8,018 nt of DNA from Chloroflexota bacterium (GCA_003242205.1 QGUR01000210.1:1-8018); one strand, 5' to 3'. Shown: positions 1-6,468, counted from the stretch's first letter. The notes: generated from the sequence alone by a model not told the origin. Program-made: numbers and translations.

Positions 1-707
1 AGACCGAGGACCTGCCGCTGTATGAGGACATCGCGGGTGAATACGGTGACCCGATTTTGATCGTCGGCAGCGGAACCGGGCGCGTAATGCTGCACCTTGC
101 CGAACGGGGATACACGGTACACGGGATCGAGGGCGAACGCGCCATGCTCGAACGCGCGCGCCAGAAGCTGGCCGCCGCGCCGGAGCTTGCGGAGCGCGTT
201 CAGTTTCATCCCGGCGACGCGCTGACGCTGGCGCTCGACCTGCGCGCCAAAGTGACGATCATCCCCTATAACACGCTGATGCATTTCCACACGCAGGACG
301 CGCAACTCCGGCTATTGGGGCGTATCCGCCAGTGGACGGCGCAGGACGGCGCGCTCGTCATCGATCTGCCCAACGCGGGCGAGGCGTATGCGGGCATGGA
401 TACAGGCGCGGTCACGCTGGAGCGCACGTTTCTGGACCCGGAAACCGGCCACCTCATCATGCAGCAGTCGGTGAGCGAGCTGGATCGGGCCGAACAACTG
501 ATGCGCGTGACGTGGATTTATGACGAAGTGACCGGGGACGGGACCGTCAAACGCACGGTTGCGCCGGTGGTGAACCGCTACTTTTTCCTGCCGGAAATGC
601 AGCTTTTGCTGCGGGCCAGCGGTTTTCATTCCGTCGACGCCTATGGGGACTTCGACTACAGCCCGTATGCGGATGGCAGCCCGCGCATGATCCTGATCGC
701 CCGTTGA
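1..707 (+). CDS. Class I SAM-dependent methyltransferase, 5' truncated by window edge
   Basis: The reading frame is open from the window edge (first full codon at 3), giving 234 visible residues, so the real start lies upstream. The Rossmann-fold motif I reads ILIVGSGTGR, followed by an acidic residue at the end of the second strand (HGIEGE) that would bind the ribose of SAM. Then come FHPGDALTL (third-strand Asp) and YNTLMHF, a typical motif IV region of the Methyltransf_25 type. VIDLPN closes the core. The last ~90 residues (LERTFLDPETGHL to the end) look like the beta-strand extension common in small-molecule methyltransferases of this group, with a final FLPEMQLLLRASGF segment. The protein is probably cytosolic. 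The substrate cannot be told from sequence, and no biosynthetic neighbour is visible downstream. Family membership is secure; a specific function is not. Confidence 0.88.
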   Translation, partial: TEDLPLYEDIAGEYGDPILIVGSGTGRVMLHLAERGYTVHGIEGERAMLERARQKLAAAPELAERVQFHPGDALTLALDLRAKVTIIPYNTLMHFHTQDAQLRLLGRIRQWTAQDGALVIDLPNAGEAYAGMDTGAVTLERTFLDPETGHLIMQQSVSELDRAEQLMRVTWIYDEVTGDGTVKRTVAPVVNRYFFLPEMQLLLRASGFHSVDAYGDFDYSPYADGSPRMILIAR

Positions 708-780
708 AGCGCCGCTTCGACCCTGTTTAAGTCGCGCCAAACGTGATACAACGCCCCAGTGCCGCCTTGCCGCGCCATGA

Positions 781-816
781 AGCGCGCCGGGCGGCGCGCT
801 CGTTCCGTTTTGACGA
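781..816 (+). terminator. GC-rich hairpin, possible weak terminator after the methyltransferase
   Basis: AGCGCGCC (781-788) and GGCGCGCT (793-800) form a perfect 8-bp stem with a GGGC loop. It is followed by a short T-containing tract (cgttccgtttt) but no clean T-run. A smaller hairpin GAAGC-gcc-GCTTC (706-718) overlaps the methyltransferase stop. It could end methyltransferase transcription before the lipoprotein gene; the poor T-run keeps confidence low. The rest of the 118-bp gap shows no convincing promoter. Confidence 0.35.
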
Positions 817-825
817 GTCTAGACG

Positions 826-1662
826 ATGAACAGTTTGCTTTTGCGATTCCTACTACTGGCGTTTGTGGCGGCACTGGGGGCTTGCGAGGTTTTCGAGCCG
901 CTGCCCACCAGCACGCCTACCCGTGTGCTGACCGGCCCGACTCTGGAGGCCAGCCCGGTTGTTCGCGGCGAGTTTCCGACCGAACCGGCGCTGCTGCAGG
1001 GCCAGAATGATCCGACGGCGGCGGCCTTGCCGAGCGGCGGGGTGCTGCCCCCGCTGGCGGTTGCGACCGAACAGGACAGCATTCGCCAGTCGATTCAGGT
1101 GACGACTCGTGCCGGCCTGACGCTGCCCGGCGATCTGTATTCGTCCGGAGACCAGCGCTGGCCGGGGCTGCTCATGCTTGCGCCCGATCCGCAGGCGTGG
1201 CTCGACCTGCCACTCCGCTTGCAGGCGGCGGGTTTCACCGTTCTCGTCATGAGCAGCGCGGATGTCTCTTCCGCCGAGGTGCTGAGCGATGTGCTGGTTT
1301 CGTTCAGCGATGTGGGCACGGTCGATCCGGGCAATATGGGCGTCATCGGCGCGGAAGCAGGCGCAGATGTCGCGCTGCTGGGTTGCGCGGTCGAATTGCT
1401 GTGCGATGTCGTGGCGCTTATCAGCCCGACGCAGCACGATCCGCTGCTGGTGGCCATGCAGCGTTATAACCCGCGCTCGCTGTTTGTCGCCGCCAGCGAA
1501 GGCGATACCGTTGGCGTCGCCGCAGCGCGGGCGCTGGATGATTACGCTCAGGGCGAGTCGGCGCTGGAGGTTGTGCCCGGAAACGGCCGGGGCGCTGCGT
1601 TGTTACAGGAAAATGCCGCGCTCGGCGACCGGCTGGTCGCATGGGTGCGAGGACAGTTCTGA
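826..1662 (+). CDS. Lipoprotein with a degenerate alpha/beta-hydrolase-like domain
   Basis: A 278-aa protein. Residues 1-20 are a lipoprotein signal peptide: a hydrophobic stretch (LLLRFLLLAFVAALG) ending in a lipobox L17-G-A-C20, so Cys20 should be lipidated and the protein anchored on the outer face of the membrane. Residues 21-80 are a Thr/Pro/Ala-rich linker (PLPTSTPTRV). From about residue 88 the sequence resembles dienelactone-hydrolase-type alpha/beta hydrolases: GLTLPGDLY, PGLLMLAPD, RLQAAGFTVLVM, then MGVIGAEAGADVALL at the nucleophile elbow, the EGD loop (Asp227) and a VPGNGRGAALL end. The elbow reads G175-A-E-A-G179, with Glu177 where Ser or Cys is expected, and Arg255 sits where the catalytic His usually is. 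Two triad residues therefore appear to be lost, suggesting a binding or structural role. The start at 826 is set by the signal peptide; the ribosome binding site is weak. The gene is single and convergent with pheT. The fold call is from family knowledge and needs profile confirmation. Confidence 0.8.
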   Translation: MNSLLLRFLLLAFVAALGACEVFEPLPTSTPTRVLTGPTLEASPVVRGEFPTEPALLQGQNDPTAAALPSGGVLPPLAVATEQDSIRQSIQVTTRAGLTLPGDLYSSGDQRWPGLLMLAPDPQAWLDLPLRLQAAGFTVLVMSSADVSSAEVLSDVLVSFSDVGTVDPGNMGVIGAEAGADVALLGCAVELLCDVVALISPTQHDPLLVAMQRYNPRSLFVAASEGDTVGVAAARALDDYAQGESALEVVPGNGRGAALLQENAALGDRLVAWVRGQF

Positions 1663-1682
1663 CGTCTTGATCCAGTAGCAAA

Positions 1683-1722
1683 CCGCCCCTCTCCAGAAAC
1701 GTGCAGTTTCAGAGAGGGGCGG
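1683..1722. terminator. Long hairpin between convergent genes, probable bidirectional terminator
   Basis: CCGCCCCTCTC (1683-1693) pairs perfectly with GAGAGGGGCGG (1712-1722). Inside it, GAAAC (1696-1700) pairs with GTTTC (1706-1710) around a GTGCA loop. The hairpin starts 20 nt after the lipoprotein stop and 7 nt after the pheT stop on the other strand, so its position fits a shared terminator. T-runs are weak on both sides (TTTGCT on the minus strand), so it may need Rho or act mainly as an RNA 3'-end stabiliser. Confidence 0.75.
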
Positions 1723-1729
1723 CTTCCCA

Positions 1730-4291
1730 TCAGTTCGAGCCGTCGCGCAGTTTCGCCCCCAGCTCTCGCTCCGCTGCTTTCACGATCTTCGCATGTACGC
1801 GCGCCACTTCCTTATCGGTCAGCGTGCGCTCGTCCGTCTGGTAGGTCAGGCTGTAGGCGAGGCTCTTGTGGCCTTCCGGGATCGGGCTGCCCTGATAGAC
1901 GTCGAACAACTGGACGTGCTTGAGCAATTCGCCACCGGCCTTGCGGATGACCTTCTCGACCGCCGCGGCGGGCGTTTCGGCGTTGACGATCAGCGCAATG
2001 TCCTGCAGCACCGGCGGCGTGACGGGCAGCGGCTGCACGCTGAACAGCGGCTCGATCCGGCTCAGCAGGGCGTCGAGATCGATTTCCGCCACCATCACGG
2101 GCGCGTCGGTGAGTTCAAAGGCGCGCGCTACCTGCGGGTGCAACTCGCCAAAAACGCCGACCTCGCGCTTGCCGATTCGCAGGCTGGCCGAGCGCCCCGG
2201 ATGGAACGTGCTGTGGCTGGCGCGCTCGAAGCTGGCGTTACGAATATGCAGGCCATTCAGCAGCGCCTCGATCACGCCCTTTATGTCGTAGAAGTCGACG
2301 TTGCCGGGATCGGTCTGTGTCGCCCAGTTGCTGCTCTGTCGCGGCCCGGTCATCAGGATGCCGAGGTGGCGCGGTTCGTCGGGCAGGGGATCATCGTCGC
2401 GGCCCAGATAAACGCTGCCGATCTCAAACACCTGCTGGCGGTCGGTGTAGCGGGCGTTGGCGCGCGCGTTTTCGAGCAGGTTGACCAGCAGCGTGTGCCG
2501 CATCACCGTTTTGTCGGGCGAAATTGGATTGGCGAGGCGGACGTAACCGGCGTTGGGCAGGCTGGATGGCATGCCGGGCGGCGTCAGCAGGGCTTCGCGT
2601 TCCGGCGTCGTCAGGCGGTAGCTGATGTTCTCGCGCAGGCCCAGCCCGACGAGCAGGTCGCGCGTTTTCTCCTCATATTCGAGATCGGGATTGGGACGCT
2701 GTGGCGGCAGCGCGTCGGCAATGATCGTCGTCGGCAGGTTGTTGTAGCCATAGACCCGCGCGATTTCTTCGATCATGTCGGCCTGTCCCACGATGCCTGT
2801 GCCGATGTCCAGCCGGAAGTCGGGCACGGTCACGCGCAGGGTATCGCCTTCGCGCTCGACGCCGAACTGCAGGCGGCGCAGCAGGCCGGCGGCGGTGTCG
2901 ATATCCAGCTCGATGCCGAGCAAGCGCCGGATTTCGCGCGCCGGCAGGTCGACAACCACGGTTTCCTGCGGGCGTGGATAGGCGTCGATAATGCCTTGCG
3001 CGACCTCGCCGCCGCCAAGCTGGCGCATCAGCTCGATGCCGCGCCGGACGCCGAGCAGGGCGCGGCTTGGATGCACGCCGCGGCTGAAGCGGGCGGCGGC
3101 TTCCGTGTGAATCTTCTGCGACTGCATCGTGCGGCGGATATTGATGAAGTTCCACGCTGCCGCTTCGAGCAATACATTCGTCGTTTCGTCGCTGATTTCG
3201 GTTTCTTCGCCGCCCATGATGCCGCCAAGGCTCAGCGCGCCGGCGGTGTCGGCGACCAGAATATTATGCGCGTCCAGCTTGCGCTCTACGCCGTCGAGCG
3301 TCTTGAGGGTTTCGCCGGGTTCGGGCAGGCGCGTGATGATCGTCGGCGCTTTGCCGCCTGCGCGCGCTACCAGCTTGTCATAGTCGAAGGCGTGTAGCGG
3401 CTGGCCGGTTTCGAACATGACGTAATTGGTCACGTCGACGATGTTGTTGATAGGCCGTTGGCCGATGCGTTCCAGCCGCCACCGCATCCAGTCCGGCGAG
3501 GGGCCAATGCGCGTGTTCCGCAGCAGCGCCAGCGTGAAACGCGGGTTCAGTTCCGGCTCGCGGATGTCGATAGCAACCTGTCCCTCGATACTTGCGCCCT
3601 GCATGAGCACGTCATACGACGGTTCGCGCAGCGGCTTGTCGAGCAGCGCGGCGACTTCGCGCGCGACGCCGAGAATGCTCATGGCACGGGCGAGGTTGGG
3701 CGTGAATTCGACTTCGATGATGACGTCGCCAAGCACGTCCTGCAGCGGCGTGCCGGGCGGGTGACCGAAGTCGCTGTGCATCAGGATGATACCCTCGTGC
3801 GAGTCGGAGATGCCCAGTTCCTTTTCCGAGCAGACCATGCTGCGGTTGGGAATGCCGCGCAGCTTGCGCTCTTTGAGGATCATGCGTTTCGGCGTGTCGC
3901 TGTGGCCGTCCCAGACCTCCGCGCCCTCGGCGGCGAAGGCGGTATACAGCGGTTCTTCCAGCGGCCCCCGGCCTTTATAGTCGAACAGGTTGGGCGCGCC
4001 GGTGACGCACTGTTCCAGTTCCGGGCCGCCGTAATCGACCATCGCCAGCACCAGCCGGTCGGCGTCGGGATGCGGCTTCACTTCGGTGATGCGCGCCCAG
4101 AGCAGCTTCTCGCGGTCCCAGACGAGATGATCGGACTGTGGCCAGCGCACGCCTTCGACCTGCTGCTGCGGCACGCCAAGATAGGTCAAATGCGCGACTT
4201 CAAGCCCCGCCAGCGTCAGCTTTTCGGCCAGCAACTCGACGGGGATGTCGATGTCGACGAAGTCTTTGAGCCATGAGAGTGGTACGAGCAT
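1730..4291 (-). CDS. pheT: Phenylalanine--tRNA ligase beta subunit
   Basis: An 853-aa cytosolic subunit of the (alpha-beta)2 phenylalanyl-tRNA synthetase, which charges tRNA-Phe. It recognises and positions the tRNA and edits mischarged Tyr-tRNA. The N-terminus MLVPLSWLKDFVDI is diagnostic. Domains in order: tRNA-binding OB fold (~60-170, PHPDADRL at 73-80, CVTGAPN at 95-101, SMVCSEKELG at 151-160); B1/B3/B4 region (INNIVDVTNYVMFETGQPLH at 281-300, GGIMGGEETEIS, HTEAAARFSRGVHP at 395-408); B5 (~447-530, MIEEIARVYGYNNLP); catalytic-like core; C-terminal FDX-ACB anticodon-binding domain (759-853, PPVLQDIALIV to the end). Length is slightly above the usual ~800 aa, partly through an acidic insert at ~102-145 inside the OB fold. 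The ATG start is supported by AAGAAGG (complement of 4302-4308) 10 nt upstream. It lies 85 bp downstream of pheS with no promoter or terminator visible between, so both share the T-box-controlled transcript. Confidence 0.98.
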   Translation of the reverse strand: MLVPLSWLKDFVDIDIPVELLAEKLTLAGLEVAHLTYLGVPQQQVEGVRWPQSDHLVWDREKLLWARITEVKPHPDADRLVLAMVDYGGPELEQCVTGAPNLFDYKGRGPLEEPLYTAFAAEGAEVWDGHSDTPKRMILKERKLRGIPNRSMVCSEKELGISDSHEGIILMHSDFGHPPGTPLQDVLGDVIIEVEFTPNLARAMSILGVAREVAALLDKPLREPSYDVLMQGASIEGQVAIDIREPELNPRFTLALLRNTRIGPSPDWMRWRLERIGQRPINNIVDVTNYVMFETGQPLHAFDYDKLVARAGGKAPTIITRLPEPGETLKTLDGVERKLDAHNILVADTAGALSLGGIMGGEETEISDETTNVLLEAAAWNFINIRRTMQSQKIHTEAAARFSRGVHPSRALLGVRRGIELMRQLGGGEVAQGIIDAYPRPQETVVVDLPAREIRRLLGIELDIDTAAGLLRRLQFGVEREGDTLRVTVPDFRLDIGTGIVGQADMIEEIARVYGYNNLPTTIIADALPPQRPNPDLEYEEKTRDLLVGLGLRENISYRLTTPEREALLTPPGMPSSLPNAGYVRLANPISPDKTVMRHTLLVNLLENARANARYTDRQQVFEIGSVYLGRDDDPLPDEPRHLGILMTGPRQSSNWATQTDPGNVDFYDIKGVIEALLNGLHIRNASFERASHSTFHPGRSASLRIGKREVGVFGELHPQVARAFELTDAPVMVAEIDLDALLSRIEPLFSVQPLPVTPPVLQDIALIVNAETPAAAVEKVIRKAGGELLKHVQLFDVYQGSPIPEGHKSLAYSLTYQTDERTLTDKEVARVHAKIVKAAERELGAKLRDGSN

Positions 4292-4376
4292 TCGGTTACT
4301 ACCTTCTTATAGTCTGGTGATCGGATGTCGCTATGGCAACGCTGCTACAACTACCGCTTTCGTGGTCGGGCCGGCG

Positions 4377-5411
4377 CTAGAACTGCTCCAGAAAGCGCAG
4401 GTCATTGGCCCAGAAGTAGCGAATGTCGTTGATGCCATGCTTGTTCATCGTCATGCGCTCCGGCCCCATGCCGAAGGCGAAACCGCTCCATTCCGCCGGG
4501 TCATAGCCGCCGTTTTGCAGCACGACCGGATGCACCATGCCGCTGCCCGCAATCTCGATCCAGCCGCTGTACTTGCAGACGCGGCAGCCTTCGCCCTTGC
4601 ACAGGAAGCACTCAACGTCGACTTCCATGCTCGGCTCGGTGAACGGGAAGTAGGAGGCGCGGAAGCGCACGCGGGCGTTTTCGCCATACACGCGCCGGGC
4701 GAACGCCGCCATCGTGCCTTTCAGGTCGGTCATGGTGATGTTGCGGCCAATCGCCAGCCCTTCGACCTGATGGAACTGGATTTCGCTGCGCGCGGTGATC
4801 TGCTCATAGCGGTAGACCATGCCGGGCAGGATGACGCGAATCGGCAGCGTGCCGTTACCGCCGAGGTCACGCATGGCCCGAATTTGCCCCGGCGAAGTAT
4901 GCGTACGCAGGATGACGTTCGGCGTCGTCGTGTAGAACGTGTCCTGCATGTCGCGCGCGGGGTGGTGCGGCGGGATATTCAGCAGCGTGAAGTTGGTATC
5001 GTCGTCCTCGACTTCGCGGCTGCGATAGATCTGGAAACCCATGTCGCCCCAGATGTCATAGAACTGGCGCAACGTCTGCGTCGATGGGTGCAGCCCGCCC
5101 CGGTTGACAGGGCGGCCCGGCAGCGTAACGTCGATCTGGCCTTCTTCCAGATCGCGCGCAAGCTCCTGCTCCTCGACCAGCGCTTCGCGCTCGGCATAGG
5201 CGGCCGTCAGCGCCTGCTTGATTTCGTTGGCGCGCTTGCCGAACGAAGCGCGCTCTTCCTTCGGCAACTGGCCGACGCTGCGTACCAGTTCGGTGATCTG
5301 GCCCTTCTTGCCCAGATATTTCAGCTCCCAGGCGCGCAGCGCTTCCCGGCTGTTTACCTGTGCCAGTTCGTCCAGCGCCTGCTGTTGGGTGACTTCCAGT
5401 TGGTTCAGCAT
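4377..5411 (-). CDS. pheS: Phenylalanine--tRNA ligase alpha subunit
   Basis: A 344-aa class II aminoacyl-tRNA synthetase catalytic subunit that activates Phe with ATP and transfers it to tRNA-Phe together with PheT. The N-terminal ~90 residues are the predicted coiled-coil tRNA-binding arm (LEVTQQQALDELAQVNSREA onward). The core shows HPARDMQDTFY (150-160), HTSPGQIRAM (171-180), motif 2 (VILPGMVYRYEQITARSE then FHQVEGL, 193-219), a four-Cys cluster C268-x2-C271-x4-C276-x2-C279, SGWIEIAGSGMVHP, and motif 3 (GFAFGMGPERMTM, 310-322). The chosen start is ATG at 5411-5409, preceded by GGAGGT (complement of 5414-5419). An in-frame GTG at 5444 would add MAYGRGGHGGY, which is not family-like. The resulting length is typical for the family. 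It is the first gene of the operon, controlled by the T-box leader upstream. Confidence 0.98.
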   Translation of the reverse strand: MLNQLEVTQQQALDELAQVNSREALRAWELKYLGKKGQITELVRSVGQLPKEERASFGKRANEIKQALTAAYAEREALVEEQELARDLEEGQIDVTLPGRPVNRGGLHPSTQTLRQFYDIWGDMGFQIYRSREVEDDDTNFTLLNIPPHHPARDMQDTFYTTTPNVILRTHTSPGQIRAMRDLGGNGTLPIRVILPGMVYRYEQITARSEIQFHQVEGLAIGRNITMTDLKGTMAAFARRVYGENARVRFRASYFPFTEPSMEVDVECFLCKGEGCRVCKYSGWIEIAGSGMVHPVVLQNGGYDPAEWSGFAFGMGPERMTMNKHGINDIRYFWANDLRFLEQF

Positions 5412-5413
5412 AT

Positions 5414-5419
5414 AACCTC
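5414..5419 (-). promoter_or_regulatory. Shine-Dalgarno site that sets the pheS start
   Basis: On the minus strand GGAGGT stands 2 nt before the ATG at 5411 (GGAGG core to ATG: 4 nt, TTAT). The spacing is a little short, but this is the only strong site in the region and supports ATG 5411 over the upstream GTG at 5444. Confidence 0.7.
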
Positions 5420-5540
5420 CGTGACCACCACGCCCATACGCCACATAGCGGCGGTTTGTCTCTGCTCAGGTAGAGCGTCTGTCGTCCGGGCCTGCCAGCG
5501 GCAAGCCCGACGCATTTTCTGTCTCAGGATGAGCGCCGCA

Positions 5541-5582
5541 AAATAAAAACGCCCTCGCCCCGTGAAAACAGGGACGAGAGCG
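5541..5582 (-). terminator. Intrinsic terminator of the pheST T-box leader
   Basis: On the minus strand CGCTCTCGTCCC (5582-5571) pairs with GGGGCGAGGGCG (5561-5550), 12 bp including three G-U pairs, and is followed at once by TTTTTATTT (5549-5541). It overlaps the T-box antiterminator arm, so the two structures are mutually exclusive. This is the regulated stop of the leader. Confidence 0.93.
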
Positions 5583-5812
5583 CGATCGGTCTCCCGCGGT
5601 ACCACCCTTGTTGGCCGCCCAAAGCGACCCACCTCATGCGCCCCGATAACGCCGGGCAAGGCGGAGCGGACTACTTGCCTCGTTTGCGAGGGTTCACCCG
5701 TCAGCTCGGGAGTGAATTTCCGCGCCGGCTACCTGCGGCGGCTTTCAGCCTCTGGCCGCTGCTCTCTGGAAGGCGCTGATGGCGCGTACTTGTCTCCGTC
5801 ATCGCCTTTTGC
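5541..5812 (-). ncRNA. T-box leader (tRNA-Phe-sensing riboswitch) of pheST
   Basis: Read on the minus strand, the ~270-nt leader carries every T-box landmark. AGGGTGGTACCGCGG (5608-5594) is a near-consensus T-box sequence. Its UGGU would pair with the ACCA end of uncharged tRNA, the U matching discriminator A, as in tRNA-Phe. Upstream lie CAGAGAGC (5768-5761), the apical stem GCGGC...GCCGC with GGCTGAAAGCC, and a specifier region GAAATTCACTCCCGAGC. TTC at 5716-5714, followed by a purine, is the Phe specifier codon. The antiterminator would use CGCG (5598-5595) with CGCG (5584-5581) and AGGG (5608-5605) with CCCT (5573-5570), which removes the 5' arm of the terminator just downstream. When tRNA-Phe is uncharged, transcription should read through into pheS and pheT. 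The TSS at ~5812 is inferred from the promoter. Confidence 0.95.
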
Positions 5813-5818
5813 ACGGTC

Positions 5819-5848
5819 ATTATGATGCCGGGATGGTCGGACTGTCAA
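5819..5848 (-). promoter_or_regulatory. Sigma-70-type promoter of the pheST operon
   Basis: On the minus strand a perfect -35 box TTGACA (5848-5843) is followed after 18 nt by CATAAT (5824-5819). This predicts a transcript start near 5812, just before the first part of the T-box stem I. Position and quality fit a housekeeping promoter, with control exerted later by the leader. Confidence 0.82.
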
Positions 5849-5899
5849 GTCCTGAGCCTGAATGAGCCATAACGTATTCTAAAACCCGATGGGGGATGC

Positions 5900-5928
5900 T
5901 TGACGCTCATCAAAAACCATGATACGCT
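5900..5928 (+). promoter_or_regulatory. Promoter of the small HTH gene, divergent from the pheST promoter
   Basis: TTGACG (5900-5905) and TACGCT (5923-5928) are spaced by 17 nt, and the -10 is preceded by TGA, giving an extended -10 (TGATACGCT). Transcription would start near 5935, just ahead of the ribosome binding site at 5938-5946. The -35 boxes of this and the pheST promoter are about 50 bp apart, back to back. Confidence 0.6.
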
Positions 5929-5953
5929 GACTGCGTGTGGAAGGGGCACGTCT

Positions 5954-6169
5954 ATGTCTACGAGTCTAAAACCCAGGATTGAGCCGGGGGCCGTCTATTC
6001 CCGGCAGGAAGCGGCCGAGGCGCTGGGCATCAGCCTGAGTACCTTGAAGCGCCTGGTCAAAAACGGGCATCTGCGGGTGAGCAAGCCCAGCGGAATGCGC
6101 CGTGTCTTTATTACCGGAGAGAGCATTCTTGCAATGCTGAACGATACCACTGTGGAGCGAGGCGCCTGA
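5954..6169 (+). CDS. Small MerR/excisionase-type HTH DNA-binding protein
   Basis: A 71-aa protein consisting almost only of a winged helix-turn-helix of the HTH_17 / excisionase type. Residues 15-62 read YSRQEAAEALGISLSTLKRLVKNG then a wing GMRRVFITGESILAML. Helix 2 (RQEAAEALG) and recognition helix (SLSTLKRLVKNG) are clear. The start is ATG 5954, preceded by GGAAGGGG about 7 nt upstream. An in-frame TTG at 5900 would add 18 residues, but it is the -35 box of the gene's own promoter. There is no ligand-binding or coiled-coil dimerisation domain, so this is a minimal regulator or recombination accessory factor; no integrase is in the window to favour the latter. Its stop overlaps the next ORF (TGATG). 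It might bind the 50-bp intergenic region it shares with pheST, which is an inference only. Confidence 0.85.
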   Translation: MSTSLKPRIEPGAVYSRQEAAEALGISLSTLKRLVKNGHLRVSKPSGMRRVFITGESILAMLNDTTVERGA

Positions 6170-6375
6170 TGTTGTGCTTGCCGCTCCGCACCGTGATTTC
6201 AGGCGTTTGGATGCGCCGGGTATTCAACCCGGCCGGCCAGACGACCGCCGCGCCGCGCTATGCGGTGGTTGGCGAGTCGATTCTGGCGTTCGCCGCGCCC
6301 GGAATGCGTCGCGCAGCGGCGTTCGATGTGATTCAGGCCAGACAGTCTCAGGCAAGAGGAAGTTGTCGATGGTGA
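6169..6375 (+). CDS. Short ORF overlapping the HTH gene; possible remnant of a second HTH wing
   Basis: A 68-aa ORF starting in a TGATG stop/start overlap with the HTH gene, which would allow coupled translation. I do not recognise it as a family. Residues ~24-41 (TTAAPRYAVVGESILAF) look like the wing of an HTH_17 domain; compare RRVFITGESILAML in the upstream protein. LPLRTVISG could be the remains of a recognition helix, but the first helix is missing. The ORF ends inside a strong RNA hairpin (6357-6384), which is unusual for a real coding end. It may be a truncated duplicate, a leader ORF for the downstream switch, or non-coding. Arginine and alanine richness is partly a GC effect. Confidence 0.35.
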   Translation: MLCLPLRTVISGVWMRRVFNPAGQTTAAPRYAVVGESILAFAAPGMRRAAAFDVIQARQSQARGSCRW

Positions 6376-6446
6376 CGACTTCCTGAACCGATCCGGTTCC
6401 ATCAGGGCGTGAGACTGTACCAGTGGTCTCACGCCCTTTTTATTTT
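6342..6446 (+). ncRNA. Candidate terminator/antiterminator switch or structured RNA
   Basis: ACAGTCTCA (6342-6350) is the perfect complement of TGAGACTGT (6410-6418). This helix would enclose two hairpins: AGGAAGTTGTC/GACGACTTCCT (6357-6367 with 6374-6384, one G-U) and GAACCG/CGGTTC (6385-6390 with 6394-6399), giving a three-way junction. The second arm of the closing helix is also the 5' arm of the terminator at 6405-6436, so helix and terminator exclude each other. That is the layout of a transcription-attenuating leader. The 80-aa gene starts 23 nt after the T-rich tail with no convincing promoter of its own. The family is not recognised; no ligand is proposed. Confidence 0.5.
6405..6446 (+). 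terminator. Strong intrinsic terminator
   Basis: GGGCGTGAGAC (6405-6415) pairs perfectly over 11 bp with GTCTCACGCCC (6426-6436) around a 10-nt loop. TTTTTATTTT (6437-6446) follows immediately. It ends the HTH transcript, or acts as the off-state of the switch before the 80-aa gene. Confidence 0.93.
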
Positions 6447-6468
6447 GTCTCATCGCCACGAGGTGAGT

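Noticed and set aside
57..707. TTG at 57 as start of the methyltransferase
   Set aside because: The frame is open to the window edge and the residues before it (LPLYEDIAGEYGDPI) fit the family, so the TTG is an internal Leu in motif I.
1793..3397. 534-codon plus-strand frame opposite pheT
   Set aside because: A shadow of the high-GC pheT codon pattern; the product is Arg/Gln/Ala-rich with no domain, while pheT is unmistakable on the other strand.
5412..5444. GTG start at 5444 for pheS
   Set aside because: The extra MAYGRGGHGGY is not family-like, and GGAGG lies within this extension just before ATG 5411.
4245..5546. 433-codon plus-strand frame opposite pheS
   Set aside because: It overlaps all of pheS in antisense and even runs into the T-box leader; no motifs or ribosome binding site.
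5900..5953. TTG start at 5900 for the HTH gene
   Set aside because: This TTG belongs to the -35 box TTGACG of the gene's own promoter; the ATG at 5954 has a ribosome binding site.
6409..6468. Upstream ATG 6409 for the 80-aa gene
   Set aside because: It lies within the terminator stem and lacks a ribosome binding site; the ATG at 6469 has GAGGTG before it.
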